NCBI GenBank assembly: GCA_004556005.1
Contig: SFJA01000026.1
Span: forward strand, 1 to 23,249
Length of the DNA: 23,249 nucleotides
Reading direction: 5' to 3'
DNA from: Bacteroidales bacterium
GTDB taxonomy: Bacteria; Bacteroidota; Bacteroidia; Bacteroidales; UBA932
The notes beneath the pieces are model-generated. The model was not told the origin of the DNA. It was given only the letters and a program-made list of their open reading frames with translations, and did not search any database. How positions within the stretch are numbered: the stretch's first letter is position 1; each line of letters starts with the position of its first letter. Positions 6,522 to 13,596 of the stretch are shown here, piece after piece. The position numbers and the translations under genes are program-made.

Positions 6522-9500
6522 ATGAAAAGATTTGTAACAGTACTGACAGGATTTGCGCTTAGCTGCGCAATGTCTTTGTCTATGTTCGCACAGAGCTATG
6601 AGGTCAAGGGTTCAGTCGTAGATGCCATAGGTCCCGTAATAGGAGCTACCGTTATGGAACAGGGCACGATGAACGGCACCATCACCGGTACCGAAGGCGA
6701 CTTCATCCTTAAGGTATCAGGTCCCGAAGCTGTTGTCGTTGTCAGCTGCGTCGGATATCAGACCGTTTCTTACCAGGCTTCCAAGCTTCCTGCAACAATC
6801 AGCCTCGAAGATGATGCAACACTGCTCGAGGACGTTGTGGTGATCGGTTACGGTACCGTCAAGAAAAGCGATATGACCGGTTCCGTTTCAGCTGTAAAGG
6901 CCGATCAGCTCAACAAGGGTGTTGTCACCTCCCCTGCCACGATGCTTATGGGCAAGTCAGCGGGCGTTGTAATCACTCCTAGCTCAGGTGCTCCGGGTTC
7001 CGGTTCGACCATACGTATCCGCGGAGGTTCTTCACTCAAGGCTTCGAACGACCCTCTCATCGTCATCGATGGTCTGCCGGTTTCCAATTCAGGAATCAGC
7101 GGAACCGCAGATGCGCTGTCGTCCATCAACCCTAACGATATCGAGACCTTCACCGTCCTCAAGGATGCGTCAGCAACTGCAATTTACGGTTCAAGGGCTT
7201 CGAACGGTGTCATCCTCATTACCACCAAGAAAGGCGCCAATGCAACCAACGCAGTTCAGATCGATGCCGACTTCACTGCTTCGCTGAGCCAGAACACCAG
7301 GTTCGTCAACGTAATGGATGCAGCCGAGATCCGCGAAGCGGTCATCAGCTATGCCGGAGAGGATTCCGATGCTTACAGGGCTCTCGGCGATGCTGACACA
7401 GACTGGCAGAGGGAGATCTACCAGCTCGCGCAGAACTATGAAGGAAACATTTCCATCTCAGGAAAGATCAACAAGAAGGCTATCTATATGCCTTACCGCG
7501 TATCCGTAGGCGCGCTCAGCCAGCAGGGAACGCTCAAGACCGGCTATATGAACCGTGAGACGGTTTCTGTAAACCTCGCGCCTTCTCTCCTTGACAAGCA
7601 CCTCACCATCAACCTCAACGGAAAGGGTATGAATATGGACACGAGGTTTGCCAATACCGATGCCATCACCCAGGCCGTGCAGTACGATCCTACCAAGCCG
7701 GTATATGACGAGAACGGTCTCAACGGATATTCATGGTGGAACTACGGAAAGACAGGAGAAGACCAGTTCAAGGTCAGCAACTGCAACACCATGGCCAGCC
7801 AGAACCCTGTAGCCCTCCTCAATGACAAGAAGGATCTTGCAAACGCAAAGCGCTTCCTCGGAAACGCCCAGATCGACTATAAGATCCACGGATTCGAGGA
7901 CCTCCGTCTCAACCTCAACCTCGGTATCGACTACACGAGTTCCAAGGGCACCGTTGACGTGGCCCCTAATACCGAGCAGTCAATGCACTCCACCTCACAG
8001 CAGGCAGGTGACGGACACGCTTCAGGTTATCACACCAACTACAGCCAGAAGAAGCTCGACCAGACCCTCGAGTTCTACGGCAACTACAACAAGTCGTTCG
8101 GAGAGCACACCGTCGACCTTATGGCAGGTTACTCTTGGCAGCACTACTACACCGAATCGTTCAACGAGCAGTACAAGGCTGACGGAACGGAGGAGACCGC
8201 ATCCGACTACTGGCTTGCAACTCCTAAGACCAGCAAGAGCGAATACTTCCTCGTTTCATTCTTCGGACGCGCCAACTACACCTACGGCGGACGTTACTTC
8301 GTAACCGCAACTCTCCGTAGGGACGGTACTTCAAGGTTCCAGAACAACAAGTGGGGTCTCTTCCCTTCAGTTGCACTCGGATGGAACATCAAGAACGAGG
8401 GATTCCTCAAGGACAGCGACAAGGTTTCAGCCCTCAAGCTCCGTCTCAGCTACGGACAGACAGGACAGCAGGACCTCAATGCCGGAGACTACCCTACACT
8501 GGCTACCTATAAGAACAACACCAACGCCAGCATGTATATCTTCGGAGGCCAGATCATCGCTCCGATCACTCCGCTCGGATACAATGCCGACCTGAAGTGG
8601 GAGACCACTACGACCTGGAACGCAGGTTTCGACTACGGTTTCCATCACGACCGCATCTACGGTACCTTCGACGTTTACAAGCGCTACACCAAGGACCTCC
8701 TCAACTGGACTCCTGTAGCTGCCGGTTCAAACCTCACCAACTATCTCGACGCAAACATCGGCGACCTTCAGAACACCGGTGTGGAATTTGAAATCAACGC
8801 CGTTGCCGTAGATACAAGGGACTGGACCTGGAAACTTGGAGCCAACGTTGCCTGGAACAAGACCGTCGTAACCAAACTTACCACCGATGACGAACGTGCA
8901 GATTACTACGGAGTCGAGACCGGTGGAATCTCAGGCGGTACCGGAAACACCATCCAGGTGCACCAGACCGGATATGCCCCTTACTCATTCTTCGTTTACC
9001 AGCAGGTTTACGATATGGAGGGCAAGCCTCTTGAAGGTGTGTACGTCGACCGCAACAATGACGGCAAGATCGACACCAACGACAAGTACTGCTACCACAA
9101 GTCAGCTCCTGACTTCACCTTCGGATTCAACACCGAACTGAGCTGGAGGAAGTGGACACTCGCGGCATCCGCACACGCTTCAGTGGGCAACTACGTCTAT
9201 GACAACATCCACTCCAACGGAGAGCTCCTTACCGACCTCTGGACCAACAGCTTCATCAGAAACTGCACCTCAGGAGCCCTCAACACCAACTTCAGGACAA
9301 ACGCGCAGTACTTCAGCGATATGTATGTGAAGGACGCTTCATTCCTGAAACTTGACAACATCACCCTCTCCCGCCACTTCACCTTCGGCAAGGAGACCCG
9401 TCCTATGGGACTCAACGTATTTGCGACCGTACAGAACGTAGCCTGCCTGTCAGGTTATGACGGAATCGACCCTGAAATCTATTCAGGTATCGACAACAAC

Positions 9501-9551
9501 CTGTACCCTCGTCCTCGTACCTACATCCTCGGTCTTAAGTTCAACTTTTAA
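6522..9551 (+). CDS. susC: SusC-like TonB-dependent outer-membrane transporter
   Basis: A 1009-aa outer-membrane transporter that pulls oligosaccharides across the outer membrane with energy from TonB, under a SusD lid. A signal peptide (about 1-23, ending SMFAQ) is followed by a CarboxypepD_reg-like domain (about 26-98; KGSVVDAIGPVIGATV, GYQTVSYQ). The TonB-box region (LLEDVVVIGYGTVKKSDMTG, about 101-120) and plug follow (IRIRGGSSLKASNDPLIVIDG, DIETFTVLKDASATAIYGSRASNGVILITTKKG, to about 240). The rest is a large beta-barrel ending RTYILGLKFNF with the usual terminal Phe. Length is standard for SusC. It sits directly before susD. Codon use is strongly biased, consistent with high expression. 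Confidence 0.96.
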   Translation: MKRFVTVLTGFALSCAMSLSMFAQSYEVKGSVVDAIGPVIGATVMEQGTMNGTITGTEGDFILKVSGPEAVVVVSCVGYQTVSYQASKLPATISLEDDATLLEDVVVIGYGTVKKSDMTGSVSAVKADQLNKGVVTSPATMLMGKSAGVVITPSSGAPGSGSTIRIRGGSSLKASNDPLIVIDGLPVSNSGISGTADALSSINPNDIETFTVLKDASATAIYGSRASNGVILITTKKGANATNAVQIDADFTASLSQNTRFVNVMDAAEIREAVISYAGEDSDAYRALGDADTDWQREIYQLAQNYEGNISISGKINKKAIYMPYRVSVGALSQQGTLKTGYMNRETVSVNLAPSLLDKHLTINLNGKGMNMDTRFANTDAITQAVQYDPTKPVYDENGLNGYSWWNYGKTGEDQFKVSNCNTMASQNPVALLNDKKDLANAKRFLGNAQIDYKIHGFEDLRLNLNLGIDYTSSKGTVDVAPNTEQSMHSTSQQAGDGHASGYHTNYSQKKLDQTLEFYGNYNKSFGEHTVDLMAGYSWQHYYTESFNEQYKADGTEETASDYWLATPKTSKSEYFLVSFFGRANYTYGGRYFVTATLRRDGTSRFQNNKWGLFPSVALGWNIKNEGFLKDSDKVSALKLRLSYGQTGQQDLNAGDYPTLATYKNNTNASMYIFGGQIIAPITPLGYNADLKWETTTTWNAGFDYGFHHDRIYGTFDVYKRYTKDLLNWTPVAAGSNLTNYLDANIGDLQNTGVEFEINAVAVDTRDWTWKLGANVAWNKTVVTKLTTDDERADYYGVETGGISGGTGNTIQVHQTGYAPYSFFVYQQVYDMEGKPLEGVYVDRNNDGKIDTNDKYCYHKSAPDFTFGFNTELSWRKWTLAASAHASVGNYVYDNIHSNGELLTDLWTNSFIRNCTSGALNTNFRTNAQYFSDMYVKDASFLKLDNITLSRHFTFGKETRPMGLNVFATVQNVACLSGYDGIDPEIYSGIDNNLYPRPRTYILGLKFNF

Positions 9552-9553
9552 TC

Positions 9554-9560
9554 AGGAGGA
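9554..9560 (+). promoter_or_regulatory. Strong Shine-Dalgarno site for susD
   Basis: AGGAGGA lies nine bases before the susD ATG at 9570, within the 18-base gap after susC. Most other genes in the window lack such a site, as is usual in Bacteroidota, so it stands out. Confidence 0.6.
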
Positions 9561-9569
9561 GATTCAAAA

Positions 9570-11141
9570 ATGAAAAAGATATTCAGAATTCTTACGGCAG
9601 GAGCAGCATCACTTGCGCTGCTTACATCTTGCGTCGGAGACCTCAACGTGACTCCTATCGACCCGAACGTGGTCCTTCCGGGAGATGTGCTCAATTCGCA
9701 GGAGGCCTACAACCAGCTCCTCGCAAAGGTTTACCAGGGTCTCGCATGCTCCGCTTCCGACGGTCCTGACTCAAGTCCGGACATCTCAGGTGTGGACGGA
9801 GGTTACGGCCAGTACCTGCGTGCGATGTTCCATCTGCAGTGCCTCTCTACAGACGAGGCCGTCTGCTGCTGGAACGACCAGACTCTCTATGACATACACA
9901 ACCTCTGCTGGTCAACATCGGATACCTTCGTTGCAGCAGCTTACTACAGGGTATTCTTCCAGATCGGACTTGCAAACGAATTCATCCGTCAGGCAAAGGC
10001 TACCACAATCGAAGGATTTGACAAGAGGGAGCAGTACATTGCCGAGGCAAGGGCTCTGCGTCTGCTGAGCTACTACCACGCAATCGACCTCTTCGGAAAC
10101 GTTCCGTTCTTTACCGAGGAGAATTCCGTAGGTTCCGAGGCGCCTAAGCAGATCGGCCGCGCAGCTCTCTGGGAGTGGATGGTTGGCGAGTGCCAGGACC
10201 TTCTCAATGGCAGCGCCCTTCCTGCAGCAGGCAAGACCGAATACGGCAGGATCGACAAGGGAAGCGTTCAGATGATTCTTGCAAAACTTTACCTCAATGC
10301 CCAGATCTGGAAAGAAGCCAATGCCAACTACTTCAAGGAGTGCGCAGAACTCTGCAATTCCCTTATTTCAGAGTATGCGCTCCACGACAAGTATTCAGAT
10401 CTGTTCTGCGCCGACAACCACCTCTGCACCAGGAACACCACATACAACGGAGACGAAATCATCTTCGCTGTTCCTCAGGATGGTATCAGCATCCGTTCAT
10501 ACGGTGCCACCAACTACATCATCTTCGCTTCTACAGGTGGCGATATGGACGTTGCAACCGTAGGAATTTCATCAGGTTGGGGCGGTCTTTCCGTTACTCC
10601 TCAGCACGCTGACAAGTTCAGCGAGGGCGATGTCAGGGCAATGTTCTACACCGGATACGGCAAGGACATTCCTGTAATCTCCGAGTTTACCGGCGGCGGC
10701 TACAAGAGCACCAAGTTCTCCAATATCAACCACGACGGCAGCGCAGCCCAGGCCAACGGTTTCGTTGACACCGACTTCCCTGTATTCCGCGTAGCTGATG
10801 CATACCTTATGCTCGCAGAGTGCGCAAAGAGGGGCGGTGCTTCTGAAGAAGACGGAAGAAAAGCTCTCAATGCAGTCAGGGAGAGGGCCGGCATAAACAC
10901 TGTTGCTTCCTACACTCTCCAGGACGTTCTTGACGAAAGGGCAAGGGAGCTTGCATTCGAGCTCGTCCGCCGTCAGGACCTCATCCGCTACGGCCAGTTC
11001 ACCACGGACGAGTATCTGTGGCAGTGGAAGGGCGGTGAGTATGAAGGAAAGGCGGTTGACAGCAAATACAACCTCTACCCTCTTACTTCAGGTGATACCA
11101 ATGCCAACGGCAACCTTACCCAGAACGAAGGTTATAAATAG
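9570..11141 (+). CDS. susD: SusD-like surface glycan-binding lipoprotein
   Basis: A 523-aa lipoprotein that forms the hinged lid over the SusC barrel and binds the glycan. The signal peptide ends with lipid-anchor Cys21 (ASLALLTSC). The TPR-rich SusD fold is clear in two places: REQYIAEARALRLLSYYHAIDLFGNVPFF (about 150-180, N-terminal SusD domain) and FRVADAYLMLAECAKRGG...ALNAVRERAGI...LDERARELAFELVRRQDLIRYGQF (about 405-475, C-terminal RagB/SusD domain). It follows susC by 18 bases with a strong ribosome binding site and precedes the SusE/F-like gene by 21 bases. The pairing with alpha-amylases suggests starch or another alpha-glucan as ligand. Confidence 0.95.
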   Translation: MKKIFRILTAGAASLALLTSCVGDLNVTPIDPNVVLPGDVLNSQEAYNQLLAKVYQGLACSASDGPDSSPDISGVDGGYGQYLRAMFHLQCLSTDEAVCCWNDQTLYDIHNLCWSTSDTFVAAAYYRVFFQIGLANEFIRQAKATTIEGFDKREQYIAEARALRLLSYYHAIDLFGNVPFFTEENSVGSEAPKQIGRAALWEWMVGECQDLLNGSALPAAGKTEYGRIDKGSVQMILAKLYLNAQIWKEANANYFKECAELCNSLISEYALHDKYSDLFCADNHLCTRNTTYNGDEIIFAVPQDGISIRSYGATNYIIFASTGGDMDVATVGISSGWGGLSVTPQHADKFSEGDVRAMFYTGYGKDIPVISEFTGGGYKSTKFSNINHDGSAAQANGFVDTDFPVFRVADAYLMLAECAKRGGASEEDGRKALNAVRERAGINTVASYTLQDVLDERARELAFELVRRQDLIRYGQFTTDEYLWQWKGGEYEGKAVDSKYNLYPLTSGDTNANGNLTQNEGYK

Positions 11142-11162
11142 TCACTTCAAAATTGAAGACAA

Positions 11163-13496
11163 ATGAAAAAGATTTATACAATAGCACTCACACTGCTTGC
11201 CGGAGCTGCGCTGGTTTCCTGCGAGCCGGAGCAGTTGGTACAGATAGATCCGGGTCAGACCGTTGCACCTGTTCTGAAAACCTTCGAGGGAGCAACTCTT
11301 GACGCGGACGGAGCTGATATTGTCGTCAACTACGAAAGAGCACAGTTCAGTGCTACCGCTCCTGTAGGATACACTCTTTACGCGGCAGCTTCGGGAGCCG
11401 AGGCCGGCGACAAGATTACAGCTACAATCGGTAGTGACAACACCATCTCCATCAAGCAGAAGGACCTCAACTCATTCGTTCTCAACCACGGTGGCGTTGC
11501 AGACGAAGCCTTCACTCTCGATTTCTGGCTCACGGCATATCTGTGCACAGACAAGGGTGGTGCAGTCGCCGGAACCGAAATCAATTCCGAAAAGGTCAGC
11601 GCTTCCTTCATTGCTTACAATGCCGATCTGAATGACGTCGACGTTTACGAGCACGTCTGGATTATCGGAGCCAGCGCAACAATCGGAGCCTGGGATCACG
11701 GCAAGGTATATCAGTACCTGTACAATTACAACAAGGATGGAAAGACCTTCGAGGGTCTCATCGACTACGGAACCGAAGCCGCATCAGGCTGGAAGCTCAC
11801 CGGTATCGCAGGATGGGATGACAGCTGCAACTGGGGTAGTGAGAAACAGGCCGAAGAAGCGGAAGCTGCCAGCTTTACTCTCATCTCTTCAGGCGGTTCA
11901 AAGGACATCAAGTGCTATAGCAAGAGGTTCTACAAGTGGTCATTCGACAAGGAATCCCTCGTGATAAGCAAGATTTACGGCTTTGACAACGTAGGAATTG
12001 TCGGAGGCTTCAACGGGTGGAACCAGGCTGATGCCAACACCAAGATGGAGTACAACGGAGCAAAGCACCGTTTCTACATCGACTACACCTTCAGCGAAGC
12101 TTCTGAGCTCAAGTTTACATGTGACGATGACTGGACTCTTAACTGGGGACTCGATTGCGCTGTCGGAGGAGGTAACATCCCTGTAGAAGCCGGCTCTTAC
12201 CGCATTTATCTCGATCTCAACAAGATGGAGTACAGCTTCAGCACATCTATGTATGGCAAGGAAGAGCCAGGTATGTCAACCGAGGAGCCGGAGCCGGAGA
12301 ACAGCTGGTCAATCATCGGTAAGATTGGCGAAAGCAACTGGGACGTCGATTACGACCTTAGCGAGAAAGAGGCGGGCGTATGGACAATCGATGGTCTGGA
12401 ACTCGGCGAGAAAGACGAATTCAAGATCCGCAAGGATCACGCTTGGACAACAAGCGTAGGTGGTCCTGAAGCCAACGCCGTTTCCAATATTGATCCTACC
12501 AATCCTTATGATGTTTACAAGCCGGAGTTGGGAACTGCATTCGCAACTGGCGACAAGAACATCGCCGTTCAGGTTGCAGGCTCTTACGATGTGGTTTATG
12601 ATACCAACGCGGGTACAATAACCATAAGCGAGCATGTCAGCGGCTGGTCCCTCATCGGCGTCATCAATGATGACACCACGTGGTCGGTTGACGTTGATAT
12701 GGTTGAAACCAGCCCGGGTCTGTGGGTCAGCCCTGTAGTCACCGTCAATGGTGAATTCAAACTCCGCTTCAACAAGAATTGGGATGTGAATCGCGGTGGC
12801 GTTCTGTCTGACCTCGACACTCCTTTCGCAGTAGTCAATAACGGAGACAACATCAAAGTTCCTGCCGTTGGCGAGAAATATGTCGTTACCTACTATGCTG
12901 CTGCAGAGGCAGTCAACATCCAGAACGTAAGCAACAGCTGGTCAATCATCGGCCAGGTTGACGGAAGCAACTGGGACAAGGATATCTTCATGCACAAGAC
13001 AGGTGAGAACACCTGGTCAGCCGCCTGCAAGGTCAGCGGAGAGTGCAAGATCCGTTTCGGAGCCGACTGGACCGTAAACCGCGGAGGCACTTTCGAGTCC
13101 CTCGACACTCCTTTCGCAGTAACCGACGGCGGTAGCAACATCAAGCTTGATGAAGGCTGCTATGCATTTGTCTATGATGCAGCGAAGGACGAACTCACCA
13201 TCAGCCAGACCTGGGGACTCATCGGTGACGTGTTCTCTACAGGCTGGGGAGCCGACTTCCTTATGCACAAGAATGCTGAAGGCAACTTCGTTTACAACAA
13301 TGCAGTCCTCGGAGGAGAATGGAAGATACGCTTCAACGGAGGCTGGGACGTCAATCGCGGAGGCACTTTCGCAGCCCTCGACACTCCTTTCGCAGTAGAG
13401 AATGGGGGATCTAACATCGCATCTCCTGGCGCAGGATTGTACAACGTAGTGTATGCTCCTGCTACTGAACAGATTACCGTTTCAGCTGCTTTATAA
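11163..13496 (+). CDS. SusE/SusF-like outer-membrane lipoprotein with six tandem binding modules
   Basis: A 777-aa surface lipoprotein (anchor Cys20 in AALVSC) that probably binds alpha-glucan beside SusCD without cutting it. After an Ig-like N-terminal part (about 25-155), six related modules follow at about residues 165-270, 276-360, 382-490, 495-588, 592-682 and 684-777. Each starts with a (W)xxIG core (VWIIGAS, GIVGGFNGW, WSIIGKI, WSLIGVI, WSIIGQV, WGLIGDV) and carries a central K-(I/L/F)-R/T...W...N/RGG segment and a closing Y-x-V/I-x-Y/L strand. Modules 4-6 share LDTPFAV and GG/GDNI motifs. SusE and SusF of B. thetaiotaomicron have two and three starch-binding modules, so this resembles a fused, enlarged form. 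An acidic linker (EEPEPE, about 373-378) splits modules 2 and 3. Function is inferred from module type and position after susD. Confidence 0.85.
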   Translation: MKKIYTIALTLLAGAALVSCEPEQLVQIDPGQTVAPVLKTFEGATLDADGADIVVNYERAQFSATAPVGYTLYAAASGAEAGDKITATIGSDNTISIKQKDLNSFVLNHGGVADEAFTLDFWLTAYLCTDKGGAVAGTEINSEKVSASFIAYNADLNDVDVYEHVWIIGASATIGAWDHGKVYQYLYNYNKDGKTFEGLIDYGTEAASGWKLTGIAGWDDSCNWGSEKQAEEAEAASFTLISSGGSKDIKCYSKRFYKWSFDKESLVISKIYGFDNVGIVGGFNGWNQADANTKMEYNGAKHRFYIDYTFSEASELKFTCDDDWTLNWGLDCAVGGGNIPVEAGSYRIYLDLNKMEYSFSTSMYGKEEPGMSTEEPEPENSWSIIGKIGESNWDVDYDLSEKEAGVWTIDGLELGEKDEFKIRKDHAWTTSVGGPEANAVSNIDPTNPYDVYKPELGTAFATGDKNIAVQVAGSYDVVYDTNAGTITISEHVSGWSLIGVINDDTTWSVDVDMVETSPGLWVSPVVTVNGEFKLRFNKNWDVNRGGVLSDLDTPFAVVNNGDNIKVPAVGEKYVVTYYAAAEAVNIQNVSNSWSIIGQVDGSNWDKDIFMHKTGENTWSAACKVSGECKIRFGADWTVNRGGTFESLDTPFAVTDGGSNIKLDEGCYAFVYDAAKDELTISQTWGLIGDVFSTGWGADFLMHKNAEGNFVYNNAVLGGEWKIRFNGGWDVNRGGTFAALDTPFAVENGGSNIASPGAGLYNVVYAPATEQITVSAAL
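12300..13397 (+). repeat. Near-identical DNA repeats inside the SusE/F-like gene
   Basis: A 22-base string beginning CCTCGACACTCCTTTCGC is identical at 12812-12833, 13100-13121 and 13376-13397 (modules 4, 5 and 6). Sixteen bases (CGCGGAGGCACTTTCG) just before it are shared by modules 5 and 6 (13080-13095 and 13356-13371). A 20-base string starting AACAGCTGGTCAATC is identical at 12300-12319 and 12933-12952 (modules 3 and 5). Identity at synonymous positions points to recent duplication or gene conversion between modules. Confidence 0.85.
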
Positions 13497-13505
13497 TGCA
13501 CTTTG

Positions 13506-13570
13506 CGCCGCCGGCCGGATGAGTCCGGCGGCGTTACAATAGATTGGTGGCTCTTGACCGGGCCACCAAT
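13506..13570 (+). terminator. Two tandem hairpins between the surface-protein genes and the enzyme genes
   Basis: Hairpin 1 pairs CGCCGCCGG (13506-13514) with CCGGCGGCG (13525-13533) around ten bases. Hairpin 2 pairs ATTGGTGGC (13543-13551) with GCCACCAAT (13562-13570) around ten bases and is followed by only two more Ts, TTCC. Neither has a long T-tract and no consensus promoter follows before the next ATG at 13597. A partial terminator, or a structure protecting the upstream mRNA end, fits better than full termination. Confidence 0.6.
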
Positions 13571-13596
13571 TTCCAGTAAATAAAAATGAACAGAAA

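Noticed and set aside
12300..13397. Regularly spaced repeats that could suggest a CRISPR array
   Set aside because: The repeats lie in frame inside a coding gene and correspond to protein modules about 280 bases apart.
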